From Corynebacterium marambiense (GTDB taxonomy: Bacteria > Actinomycetota > Actinomycetes > Mycobacteriales > Mycobacteriaceae): a DNA stretch of 64,000 nt. The position numbers and the translations under genes were made by a program. Positions 36,791 through 45,419 of the stretch are shown here, in pieces. How positions within the stretch are numbered: position 1 is the first letter of the stretch; every line of letters starts with the position of its first letter. The stretch lies in the NCBI RefSeq assembly GCF_016342275.1, contig NZ_JAEIOT010000016.1, positions 180,897 to 244,896 on the forward strand, given 5' to 3'. The notes beneath the pieces are model-generated. The model ran no database searches. It saw only the letters and a program-made list of their open reading frames with translations, and was not told the DNA's origin.

Positions 36791-37069
36791 ATGGCCCACA
36801 TCTCCTCTACTCACGGCCGCTGGCTGCGTACCGTGATCATCACTACCGCAGGAATCGGAATCGTACTCCCCTGGATCATCGGTTTCACCAGTTTCAGCGG
36901 GCCGCTGGTCGACAATTCCATGGCGATCAGCATCGTGTTGGGGGCGATCAGTGTCATGGTCAGCGTTGTCGCGAAGCAGTACCGGTGGATACCACTCGGA
37001 CTGCTCAGCATGATGGCGCCTTTTCTCACCGTCCTACTGGTCACCGTGTTCTACGGGTTCACCCGGTGA
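36791..37069 (+). CDS. Small membrane protein, three TM helices
   Basis: 92 aa from the ATG at 36791, with GGAAGG before it. Hydrophobic helices lie at about residues 13-31, 41-60 and 68-88. I recognise no family. It lies alone between xth (divergent) and icd; about 265 bp separate it from icd. Confidence 0.6.
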   Translation: MAHISSTHGRWLRTVIITTAGIGIVLPWIIGFTSFSGPLVDNSMAISIVLGAISVMVSVVAKQYRWIPLGLLSMMAPFLTVLLVTVFYGFTR

Positions 37070-37334
37070 CCACACCGTGCCCCCGTTGAAGGATGCAAGC
37101 CTCCCTGCGTTGGCCGAATGTGACGGTAACGGGGAGCCTGCGGGCACTGTGGTCCGGTCGGGGAACGCCCCCGAACCGGGTGGGCGAGCCGCTCAGCACG
37201 CAGGAGACGGGTGTCCCCCGGGTGTGGACGGGGCGCCGATTCCACCCTTTTCAAGGGTGAGAACGCCACCAGCCGAACAGTGAACAGGTATTCTGGTGAG
37301 TCGAACCATATCCGATAATTCTTGGGAGTCCCTC

Positions 37335-39548
37335 TTGGCTAAGATCATCTACACCCGCACCGACGAAGCACCGCTGCTCGCGACCTATTCGCTGAAGCCG
37401 ATCATCGAAGCCTTCGCCTCCACCGCGGGCATCGATGTCGAGACCCGCGACATCTCCCTCGCAGGTCGTATCCTGGCGCAGTTCCCGGATCGTCTGTCCG
37501 AGGATCAGCGCGTCGATGACGCTCTCGCCGAGCTCGGTGAGCTCGCGAAGACGCCCGAGGCCAACATCATCAAGCTCCCCAACATTTCAGCGTCAGTACC
37601 ACAGTTGAAGGCAGCGATCGCCGAGCTGCAGTCCCAGGGCTACGATCTGCCCGACTACCCGGACAAGGTCGAGACCGACGAGGACGCCGACGTCCGCGCC
37701 CGCTACGACGCCGTGAAGGGCTCCGCCGTCAATCCGGTCCTGCGTGAGGGCAACTCTGATCGCCGCGCGCCCGAGGCCGTCAAGAACTTCGTCCGCAAGT
37801 TCCCGCACCGCATGGGTGCCTGGACCGCCGATTCCAAGACGAATGTCGCCACCATGGATGAGGGCGACTTCCGCCACAACGAGAAGTCGGTCATCATGCC
37901 CGCCGCCGACGCCCTCACCATCACGCACGTCGCAACCGACGGCAGTGAGACGGTCCTGAAGGATAACCTCAAGGTCCTCGAGGGTGAGGTCATCGACGGC
38001 ACCGTCATGCGCGCCGCCGCGCTGCAGGAATTCCTCGCCGCGCAGGTCGCGCGCGCCAAGGAGGAGAACGTCCTGTTCTCCGTGCACCTCAAGGCCACGA
38101 TGATGAAGGTCTCCGACCCGATCATCTTCGGCTACGTCGTACGCACCTTCTTCGCCGACGTCTACGCCACCTACGGTGAGCAGCTCATGGCCGCCGGCCT
38201 GGACGGCGAGTCCGGCCTGGCCGCGATCTACTCCGGCCTGGAGAACCTGGACAACGGCGCCGAGATCAAGGCCGCCTTCGACAAGGCACTGGCCGAGGGC
38301 CCGTCGCTCGCGATGGTCAACAGTCACAAGGGGATCACCAACCTGCACGTCCCGTCCGACGTCATCGTCGACGCCTCCATGCCCGCCATGATCCGCACCT
38401 CCGGCCACATGTGGAACGCGGATGACCAGGAAGAGGACACCCTCGCGGTGCTTCCCGACTCCTCCTACGCCGGTGTCTACCAGGCCGTCATCGAGGACTG
38501 CCGCGCCAACGGCGCCTTCGATCCGACCACCATGGGCACCGTCCCGAACGTCGGCCTGATGGCACAGAAGGCCGAGGAGTACGGATCCCACGACAAGACC
38601 TTCAAGATCGCCGCCGACGGCGTCGTCAAGGTCACCAACTCCGCAGGCGAGACCCTCATCGAGCACGAGGTCGCCACCGGTGACATCTGGCGTGCCTGCC
38701 AGGCCAAGGATGCCCCGATCCGCGACTGGGTCAAGCTCGCCGTGGACCGCGCCCGCCAGTCCGGCATGCCCGCCGTGTTCTGGCTCGACCCGGAGCGCGC
38801 GCACGACCGCAACCTCACCGAACTCGTCGAGAAGTACCTCGGCGAGCACGACACCGAGGGCCTGGACATCCGCATCATGAGCCCGGTTGAGGCCACCAAG
38901 TTCTCCGTCGAGCGCATCCGCCGTGGCGAGGACACCATCTCCGTCACCGGCAACGTCCTGCGTGACTACCTCACCGACCTCTTCCCGATCCTCGAGCTCG
39001 GCACCTCCGCCAAGATGCTCTCCGTCGTGCCGCTCATGGCCGGCGGTGGGCTGTTCGAGACCGGTGCCGGTGGTTCCGCCCCGAAGCACGTCCAGCAGCT
39101 CCAGGCCGAGAACCACCTCCGCTGGGACTCTCTCGGTGAGTTCCTCGCCCTGGCTGAGTCGCTGCGCCACTTCGCCCGCAGCGGCTACGAGCGTGCCAAC
39201 GTGCTCGCCGGTGCGCTGGACCGCGCCACCGAGCGGGTCCTGAACGACGGCAAGTCCCCGTCCCGCAAGGTGAACGAGATCGACAACCGTGGCTCGCACT
39301 TCTACCTCGCCACCTACTGGGCGGACGAGCTGGCCAAGCAGACCGAGGACACTGAGCTGGCCGAGCTGTTCACCACCGTCGCCGGCGAACTGAAGGACGC
39401 GGTCGACGAGATCGACGCCACCCTCATCGAGGTCCAGGGCGCGCCCGTCGACCTCGGCGGCTACTACCAGCCGGACGATGCCAAGACCTCCGGCGTCATG
39501 CGCCCGAGCGAGAAGTTCAACAGCATCATCGACGGTCTGAAGAAGTAG
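37335..39548 (+). CDS. icd: Isocitrate dehydrogenase, monomeric NADP-dependent
   Basis: 737 aa starting at a rare TTG (37335), chosen because GGGAG lies 8 bp before and because translation from here begins (M)[19 protein letters not shown], matching the known C. glutamicum N-terminus as I recall it; the frame is open 13 codons upstream. It is the about 80-kDa monomeric Icd typical of corynebacteria, unrelated in size to the dimeric enzyme. Conserved blocks include the [17 protein letters not shown] substrate loop, SHLK-like [17 protein letters not shown] and [19 protein letters not shown]. It makes 2-oxoglutarate and NADPH in the TCA cycle. Confidence 0.97.
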   Translation: MAKIIYTRTDEAPLLATYSLKPIIEAFASTAGIDVETRDISLAGRILAQFPDRLSEDQRVDDALAELGELAKTPEANIIKLPNISASVPQLKAAIAELQSQGYDLPDYPDKVETDEDADVRARYDAVKGSAVNPVLREGNSDRRAPEAVKNFVRKFPHRMGAWTADSKTNVATMDEGDFRHNEKSVIMPAADALTITHVATDGSETVLKDNLKVLEGEVIDGTVMRAAALQEFLAAQVARAKEENVLFSVHLKATMMKVSDPIIFGYVVRTFFADVYATYGEQLMAAGLDGESGLAAIYSGLENLDNGAEIKAAFDKALAEGPSLAMVNSHKGITNLHVPSDVIVDASMPAMIRTSGHMWNADDQEEDTLAVLPDSSYAGVYQAVIEDCRANGAFDPTTMGTVPNVGLMAQKAEEYGSHDKTFKIAADGVVKVTNSAGETLIEHEVATGDIWRACQAKDAPIRDWVKLAVDRARQSGMPAVFWLDPERAHDRNLTELVEKYLGEHDTEGLDIRIMSPVEATKFSVERIRRGEDTISVTGNVLRDYLTDLFPILELGTSAKMLSVVPLMAGGGLFETGAGGSAPKHVQQLQAENHLRWDSLGEFLALAESLRHFARSGYERANVLAGALDRATERVLNDGKSPSRKVNEIDNRGSHFYLATYWADELAKQTEDTELAELFTTVAGELKDAVDEIDATLIEVQGAPVDLGGYYQPDDAKTSGVMRPSEKFNSIIDGLKK

Positions 39549-39566
39549 TCTTCCCCGACCGTCACC

Positions 39567-39606
39567 GGCTAGGCCCCGCCATTCCTAATGAAATGGCGGG
39601 GCCTAG
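39567..39606. terminator. Strong hairpin after icd
   Basis: GCTAGGCCCCGCCATT (39567-39582) and AATGGCGGGGCCTAGC (39591-39606) form a perfect 16-bp stem with an 8-nt loop. It terminates icd and probably also stops the long minus-strand operon that ends at 39874. Confidence 0.9.
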
Positions 39607-39873
39607 CGTTGGGTGTGGAGAACCGCTCACCCGAACTGTCCCACCCATTTCCGGCCAGGGTCATTTCCGTTCAACAACACTGCGGGGATTCAACCGGTGT
39701 ACCGGAGGAGTCCCGTGTCCCGAATCATGATTCACCACTTCGCCGATACCAGTCGACTATCCGCTCCCGGTACAGCAACGACACTCGTTCAGCGCAGCGC
39801 TAACCGGATGCTTCATTCCGGTGGTGGTGGTCGTGACGCATTGGGCCCGTGCCCACGCCGTACCGGCGGCGGA

Positions 39874-40278
39874 TCAGGGGGCGGTGTCGGCGGCCCGTCC
39901 CGAGCGCTCCAGAATCTTGATCAGTTCCTCATTGACGAGTTCCTTGCCGTCGGCGGTCTCGATGTAGTTGTTGGCGTCATTGAGCAACTGCAGCCAGAAG
40001 AGCTGCTGCCATCCCCACACCATCACGGTGACCACGACCACTGAAGCGACTAGTGCCGTCGAGATCTGGATCCACCGGGCCGCACCACGTTGCCGCAGCT
40101 CCGCTTGTTCGGTGCTGCGGGCTTCCTCCTGCTGACGGGTCTGCTCCATGTCGGTGCCGGATGCGGCAGGATCCCACGAGGGTACCTGGTTCAGGCCGGT
40201 GTTCCAGCCGGGGGCCGGGGCCGAGGGGTCGTGTGGGCCGGGGTTCCAGCCTTCCTGTGATGGATTCGGTGTGTTCAT
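39874..40278 (-). CDS. 134-aa single-TM protein, last gene of the tubulin/GTPase operon
   Basis: The N-terminal half is hydrophilic, Pro/Gly/Asn-rich (PNPSQEGWNPGPHDPSAP) followed by a charged Glu/Gln helix. One TM helix lies at about residues 70-93. The C-terminal 40 residues form a charged helix (GKELVNEELIKILERS). The Pro/Gly/Trp-rich front resembles the low-complexity N-terminus of the first operon gene (58141). It starts 75 bp after the upstream stop. Role unknown; a membrane tether for the system is possible. Confidence 0.65.
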   Translation of the reverse strand: MNTPNPSQEGWNPGPHDPSAPAPGWNTGLNQVPSWDPAASGTDMEQTRQQEEARSTEQAELRQRGAARWIQISTALVASVVVVTVMVWGWQQLFWLQLLNDANNYIETADGKELVNEELIKILERSGRAADTAP

Positions 40279-40352
40279 CGTTGCTGTCCAATCAGTGAGG
40301 GGTGGGAGTGGTGCTGTCGTGGCGATGACGGTGAGGGAGGGTGGACCGGGAC

Positions 40353-40607
40353 TCAGCGATTCCCGAATGGAAAGCGTCTCCGACCGGTGTTCTTCTTCCT
40401 CTGTATCGCGTCCTCCCTGGGGCTAGGACGTGCGTCTCCCAGCGGCTGTTGTTGCTGCCGCAGACGAGGATCAACGGTCCGTCTCTCCGGTCGATGCCCC
40501 GCATCCCGGGGAGACTGCGCGGGGAACTGCTGCGGGGATGACACACGGTTCGGTGCCGGGGCGAAGTCGGCCACCGCGTCGTCGAACCAGAACTGTCCGC
40601 CTTTCAT
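40353..40607 (-). CDS. 84-aa basic Pro/Arg/Gln-rich protein coupled to the GTPase
   Basis: The ATG overlaps the GTPase stop codon as ATGA (40604-40607), the strongest argument that it is translated. The sequence begins MKGGQFWFDDAVADF, has a disordered Pro/Gln/Arg-rich middle (RLRQQQQPLGD) and ends in a strongly basic stretch (RKKNTGRRRFPFGNR). I recognise no family. The acidic/aromatic start could dock on the GTPase and the basic tail could bind nucleic acid or lipid; both are guesses. Confidence 0.5.
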   Translation of the reverse strand: MKGGQFWFDDAVADFAPAPNRVSSPQQFPAQSPRDAGHRPERRTVDPRLRQQQQPLGDARPSPREDAIQRKKNTGRRRFPFGNR

Positions 40608-41746
40608 CCCAGCGCCCCCGGGTCCGTCGAGTCACCGTTGAGGAGTCCCCACTGCGCCAGGACGTAACGGAAGGGGTCGAGGCAGCGGAAGGGCGCGATC
40701 CCCGACCGTGACACCGATGAACCGGTCTCCGGAGGGGTCCCCAACGCGGACACCGCAAAACACCGGTACCGCAGGCGACGTCCGGGTTCATTGAGCCGAT
40801 TCAGGAAGGCCATCGCGTCGAGACAACGCAGCAGACTCAGGACCTCGTGGTGGAGCAGCTCCCCGTTGGGAAGACTGTACGGCTGGGAGACGTCACCGGA
40901 CTCACGACGGAACCCCGCGCCGAAGTTGTTCATCACCCGTTGCCAGTTCACCTTGTCCTCGGCGCCGTAGTACATGTCCGTCTGGTCAACCTTCGCCAGT
41001 TCCTGCATCGTGTCAAATTTCGCCAGCATCAACGCGATGAGCGGGTCGTCCCCTGGTTCGATGAGGCTGAGCAAATTCGACAGGACGGTAGCCGGATCTT
41101 CGGTATCGTGCGTGTCCAGTTTCGGGAGCGACGGGATCGCCCCTTCAAGGAGATTGTTGATCTCCGGGACACGCACGGGATCGAACATGAAGATGATCTC
41201 GTCGGCGAAGCGGAAGAACCGCATGCGCTCACGCATGGTGGGGAAATGGTCCTGTGCGAAGTCCTCACCCGCGACATCCCTAATGACGATGTTAATCGGT
41301 TGGTGGACACGCTTGCCGCTCGCATCGGTTCTCAGGTGTGTGCCGATCCGGAAGATCAGCGGCTGATTCTGGTAGGCCCCTTCGTTCTCACCGGTACTCG
41401 TCGGTGCAGGCAAGCCCATCTGTTCGAAGAGAGGTTCTTCGAACTGTTCGCGATAGATATCGCGGGTCGGATCGTCGGCGGGTTCGAACACGAAGCCGTT
41501 GTTCTCGACGAGCTGTTCCAACAGCTTCACCACGACGGCGATGTAGAGGGATTTGCCCGACGCACGGGCACCCGCCATCGCGAAGGTCAACGTGCCGGTC
41601 CCCGCCCACCCGTCAGGGAGCGGGTAGCGCTCCGGATTCGTCTGGCAGGGGAGATCCGTGTTTTCCCCCATGATCTGGAATGTATAGGGGCAGCGTGTCG
41701 GAAGCAACGCTGTCCTCCGGTCGGTTCCGGCGGGTGTATTCGTCAT
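40604..41746 (-). CDS. P-loop GTPase, DO-GTPase-like
   Basis: 380 aa. Walker A is GARASGKS (59-66), the switch II/Walker B motif is RDVAGED with D157 and G160 (DxxG), and AKFD (242-245) stands where NKxD gives guanine specificity. Two cysteines before the P-loop (C19, C34) may be the reduced zinc-ribbon found in front of 'double-GTPase 2' proteins. The closest family I know is the TRAFAC-like DO-GTPase2 group that accompanies GAP1 and VWA proteins in conflict systems. It starts 12 bp after the VWA gene stop and is coupled to the 84-aa gene. No TM segment, so cytosolic. Confidence 0.75.
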   Translation of the reverse strand: MTNTPAGTDRRTALLPTRCPYTFQIMGENTDLPCQTNPERYPLPDGWAGTGTLTFAMAGARASGKSLYIAVVVKLLEQLVENNGFVFEPADDPTRDIYREQFEEPLFEQMGLPAPTSTGENEGAYQNQPLIFRIGTHLRTDASGKRVHQPINIVIRDVAGEDFAQDHFPTMRERMRFFRFADEIIFMFDPVRVPEINNLLEGAIPSLPKLDTHDTEDPATVLSNLLSLIEPGDDPLIALMLAKFDTMQELAKVDQTDMYYGAEDKVNWQRVMNNFGAGFRRESGDVSQPYSLPNGELLHHEVLSLLRCLDAMAFLNRLNEPGRRLRYRCFAVSALGTPPETGSSVSRSGIAPFRCLDPFRYVLAQWGLLNGDSTDPGALG

Positions 41747-41758
41747 GTCGTGGTCCCT

Positions 41759-42751
41759 TTAGAGTTTTCCGCCGACCAGGGTGAGTGCCATGGCATGCAC
41801 CTCTTCGGCGAGGACGGAGGTGTCTCCACCAACCAGCGCAGAGCAGACCGCTGGGGTGAACAGTGTATGGGAGCAATCACCGGCACTGACCGGGGGCCGG
41901 GTCGTCAGCAGGTGCACGGGGCCGTTGTGCCGCGCCAACGGAGCGGGCAGATCGTCGGAGACGACGAGTACCGCCTCACCGTCACGGAGTGGCCGGCTCA
42001 TCCGGAATCCGACCTCGTTGTATGGCAGTTCCAGCTGCGCCAGTCCGGCGACTTCAGCGGGGCTCTCAAGGGAACGCTGGGGCTCCCCCGCAGAGCTCGC
42101 GACCATGATCTTCTTCCCCTGGGTGACCACGGACAGCACTCCACAGGCGACGGTGTACATGGCCGACAGCGCCTCCGGGGGCGTTGTCTGCGCCATGGAG
42201 GCTGACGCGTCGATCACCAGGGACACATCGCGCCGTAGATCGGCCGGAAGTGTGTCCGCCCCCAGGGCGGTGCACAGGGTTCCACGGACTCGACTCGACA
42301 GGTCGTCGAGTTCCACTCCGACGATCTGCTGGTTGACCTCGATAACGACGGTCCCGGATTCGCCGGAGAGCGTGCACAGCGGAAACGAACCCAGTCCCCC
42401 GACGTTGTACCGAGGGAACTGCAGGCTGGTGTTCTGCGCTGCGGTCTCCCCGTGCAGAAGGTACGAAACCTGGGCACTAGCATCGTGGGGGAATGATGTA
42501 CCCCCTTGTCCCGGTGTCAGCAGAACTCTGACGGATCCCGTGAGGTTGCGCATCCGGAGTCTGTCCCCGCGGAACCGGAACTCCACCGAGCCGCGCTCCG
42601 GGGGGCTGGTGATGTCCGGCCCCCGGAGCTGCAGCTCGATGGGCAGCACGGTCTTCTGCTTCGTCAACACCTCGCAGGTCAGTTCACCGAAAGCGGATGC
42701 GGGTTGACCGGTGTCATAGCGGTCGCCGGGTTGCAGCTGGATGGTGGGCAT
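41759..42751 (-). CDS. Cytosolic VWA-domain protein
   Basis: 330 aa, no signal peptide. The N-terminal 165 residues are beta-rich (MPTIQLQPGDRYDTG, VEFRFRGDRLRMRNL) and unrecognised. The C-terminal von Willebrand A domain has the MIDAS VIDASASM (D181-x-S-x-S185) and LVVSDDLPAP as the later acidic motif. It lies between the GAP1-like gene (6 bp before) and the GTPase gene (12 bp after), an arrangement seen in the GTPase-GAP1-VWA module. VWA domains in such systems are thought to act as metal-dependent assembly platforms. Confidence 0.8.
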   Translation of the reverse strand: MPTIQLQPGDRYDTGQPASAFGELTCEVLTKQKTVLPIELQLRGPDITSPPERGSVEFRFRGDRLRMRNLTGSVRVLLTPGQGGTSFPHDASAQVSYLLHGETAAQNTSLQFPRYNVGGLGSFPLCTLSGESGTVVIEVNQQIVGVELDDLSSRVRGTLCTALGADTLPADLRRDVSLVIDASASMAQTTPPEALSAMYTVACGVLSVVTQGKKIMVASSAGEPQRSLESPAEVAGLAQLELPYNEVGFRMSRPLRDGEAVLVVSDDLPAPLARHNGPVHLLTTRPPVSAGDCSHTLFTPAVCSALVGGDTSVLAEEVHAMALTLVGGKL

Positions 42752-42757
42752 TGCGTT

Positions 42758-45412
42758 CTACTGCCTTTCCTCACCGGCAGGCGTGCTGCCGGTGGACAAG
42801 TGGAATTCGATGATCTGACGGCGGACCGCCCAATACTGTGAATTTCGATTGCGGACAAAGATCTCAGGGTTCCCCAGCCTCTCGTTTTCAGCTTCGAGCA
42901 TCTTCCGGTGTTTTTCCCGCACTGCTCTGTCAGCGGTCGCCGTGGCGAGGTCATTCCTGAGACAACTGAAGTAGAAATCCCTCACCTCATCGATCACTGT
43001 GTCGTTCACGGCATGATCCAACGCACTCCAGTCGACGACCTCAATGAGCATGTGGTCGAGGGCACGGCGGAACTCTCTGTCGGCCTTGCCGTCGGCGCTC
43101 AGCAGTGGTCCGAAATATCCGAAGTCAGCGACGGTGAAACGCAACCGCAGCAAAGCCAGTAAGGCGTCGATGTCGCCGGACAGCGGCCAGTGGTTGTCCC
43201 CGGGGGGAGCGAGGAGATGGGAGTAACCTGCCCGCAGCCTGGTGATAATCTGGTCGATTCCGGCCGGAGGCCCAAATGAGGCCGCGAAATTCAGGGCGGA
43301 GTACCCCGAGTCGTTCGCGGCCCTGATGATTGTGTCGATTCGCTCCCGATTCTCCCACTGGCTGTACCAGTCGTCCCACCGATCAAGCAGGGGACCCCGG
43401 ACGGGTACGATGTCAGGGTGCAGCCGGAGTTGCTGGGCGAGTTTCCCCGCCACGAGGCTGTACAGTTCGACGGCTTCACGCGCCGGGGCAGGTCCGGAAT
43501 CGTGCAGTACCCGGTACCCGAGGACCTCAATCCTGCGCAGGCCGTCCGTCGCCCCGGGGAATCCAAGGCTCTCGCGTTTGGTGCTGCTCGTCAATGAACC
43601 GGGATTGCCCAGAAGCTGGAGCATCGTGCCCGTGTCCGACTCGACGATGTTGCTCCACCACTCCGAAACGATGATCCGGGTGTCCTGATCGAGTGATGGG
43701 CATCCGTCAGCGGCGAACCAATCCATGACCGCACGCCCGTGAGCCATGACCGCCGCGCGGATCTCCGCCGGTGGTTGTCCGGGATCTATCAGTCCCGCAC
43801 TCACGGCCACATCCAGCATCTCGACCGTAGCATCCACGCAAGCGGTGGAATCAGCACATCCGTCCGTACCGGCGGCGACCAGGGAACCGGAGATGCCTGC
43901 GTACAGCATCGCCAGCACCCGTTCGGTCGGGAACGCCGGGGAGCACCGCCCGATCTCCGGGATGCGCTTCCGCTCACCTGTCGGCTGTTTCCATCCGTCA
44001 CCGGTGCAACCCAGGCTCCGTAGTTCGTCGATCATACGGGTCTCCCACACAGCTGCGGGATCTGCGGGATCCGGGGTGTAGGTCGCATCCGCACCCCATG
44101 GTCCAGCACCGGCTGATTCCCCGGTACCGGAATCACCCCAACCGGCGTCTCCGAAGACCTGCGGTACTCCGGCTGCGGGAATGGCGGTGCTCCGGCCCGC
44201 GAGACGTCCGGCAGCCTCCGGTTCCCCGAACCCGTCGAGATCAACCGCTGCGGAAAGGACTCCCCCACGATCGGCAGTCTCGCCAGCGATGCCGGAGTCC
44301 GGTTGATCCTCTCCCCAGGAGAAGCTCCCGTCCCGCGTGGCTCCGACCCCGGACCGCGAATTGTCCCCGGTACGACCGGCAGTGCCAGGTTCGAGGCCGC
44401 GGAACGCCGCCAGCCCCGCACCAAATCGTGGCACCTCATTTCTGTCCCTCAGCGGCTCGGTCACCTCTCGGAACGCATCAATGATGTCATCCATGTGGCC
44501 ACAGGGGCCGTGTCCTCCGCCGATCAGGAACTCGGCGGTATCCATTGACCAATCGGTTCGGGGGTCTACTCCCCCGCCCCCAACGGAGATGACCGTGACA
44601 TCGGGACGGGCCGGCACCAGGTGAACGTCCACATCGGGGACACACACCAACGCCGGTGCACCACCGCCGTGTCTCACAGCGGACACCGTGTTGCCACGCA
44701 TGAACGTCGAGAAACGCAGGAGACGTTGTGCCTCGAGGGGAGACATCGTGACAGATACTGCCTTCAACCACGACGCAGCGGCTGCACGGTCCGGGACGGG
44801 GAGTACCACGGTGGAGACCTGGGATTGGAGGGCGTCCTGGATCCGGTACAACGCCGCGGCCCGCCGCTCATCACAGAGAATGAACTCGATGGCCTCCCCT
44901 GCTGTAGGAACGAGCTCCGCGCTTGGCCGGGGACCACCGGTGGGTGTTCGGGCCAGTTGAACATTGTCGACCATCTTGATCGTGAAGGGCCGGAGGAAAT
45001 CCGGTGATCCGAAACAGTCGACCGGGTACTGGGGTGATCCGTCCGACCAGGGCTGTGAATCCACGAAGGCATGGGTGAAGATGTTCCCCTGCCGGTTCGT
45101 GGAGTCGCGGCCCGCGGGAACCGCCTGCAGGTACACGCTCGCCGCCGCACCACCGATGGAGACCTCAGGAAGATAGCTGAAGCACCTTGGCAGTGCATCC
45201 ACCTGCTCATCGCTGATGTAGTCGCTGATTGGTTCGAGCGGCGAGAGCTGGGTCACCGCATTCTGTTTTATCCACTCCCGCTGCTCCGGGGAGGCGTCGA
45301 GGTAAGGACCGGTCTGCCAGCCGCCAGTCCGGCGGCTAGCAGATGCACCGAAAGACGCGAACGTCACCTGCGCCCAGCGTCCGCCCGGTCGGGGGGAACT
45401 CACCTGCGTCAT
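42758..45412 (-). CDS. GAP1-like (GTPase-associated protein 1) protein
   Basis: 884 aa from the ATG at 45412, seven bases after the previous stop. The N-terminus (GGRWAQVTFASFGASASRRTGGWQ, then FSYLP and RQGNIFTHAFVDSQ) fits the pattern of the GAP1-N domains as I remember them. A helical middle region, a low-complexity Gly/Ser/Asp segment (about 335-470) and a long alpha-helical C-terminal part follow. GAP1 proteins accompany DO-GTPases in predicted NTP-dependent bacterial conflict systems; their activity is not known. Cytosolic by sequence. A profile search against the Pfam GAP1-N/M/C families would settle the call. Confidence 0.65.
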   Translation of the reverse strand: MTQVSSPRPGGRWAQVTFASFGASASRRTGGWQTGPYLDASPEQREWIKQNAVTQLSPLEPISDYISDEQVDALPRCFSYLPEVSIGGAAASVYLQAVPAGRDSTNRQGNIFTHAFVDSQPWSDGSPQYPVDCFGSPDFLRPFTIKMVDNVQLARTPTGGPRPSAELVPTAGEAIEFILCDERRAAALYRIQDALQSQVSTVVLPVPDRAAAASWLKAVSVTMSPLEAQRLLRFSTFMRGNTVSAVRHGGGAPALVCVPDVDVHLVPARPDVTVISVGGGGVDPRTDWSMDTAEFLIGGGHGPCGHMDDIIDAFREVTEPLRDRNEVPRFGAGLAAFRGLEPGTAGRTGDNSRSGVGATRDGSFSWGEDQPDSGIAGETADRGGVLSAAVDLDGFGEPEAAGRLAGRSTAIPAAGVPQVFGDAGWGDSGTGESAGAGPWGADATYTPDPADPAAVWETRMIDELRSLGCTGDGWKQPTGERKRIPEIGRCSPAFPTERVLAMLYAGISGSLVAAGTDGCADSTACVDATVEMLDVAVSAGLIDPGQPPAEIRAAVMAHGRAVMDWFAADGCPSLDQDTRIIVSEWWSNIVESDTGTMLQLLGNPGSLTSSTKRESLGFPGATDGLRRIEVLGYRVLHDSGPAPAREAVELYSLVAGKLAQQLRLHPDIVPVRGPLLDRWDDWYSQWENRERIDTIIRAANDSGYSALNFAASFGPPAGIDQIITRLRAGYSHLLAPPGDNHWPLSGDIDALLALLRLRFTVADFGYFGPLLSADGKADREFRRALDHMLIEVVDWSALDHAVNDTVIDEVRDFYFSCLRNDLATATADRAVREKHRKMLEAENERLGNPEIFVRNRNSQYWAVRRQIIEFHLSTGSTPAGEERQ

Positions 45413-45419
45413 CTGGTCG

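Noticed and set aside
37593..39299. 568-codon open frame opposite icd
   Set aside because: Antisense shadow of a gene that matches monomeric Icd throughout its length.
40847..42205. 452-codon plus-strand frame over the GTPase and VWA genes
   Set aside because: Crosses two real genes with intact P-loop and MIDAS motifs on the other strand.
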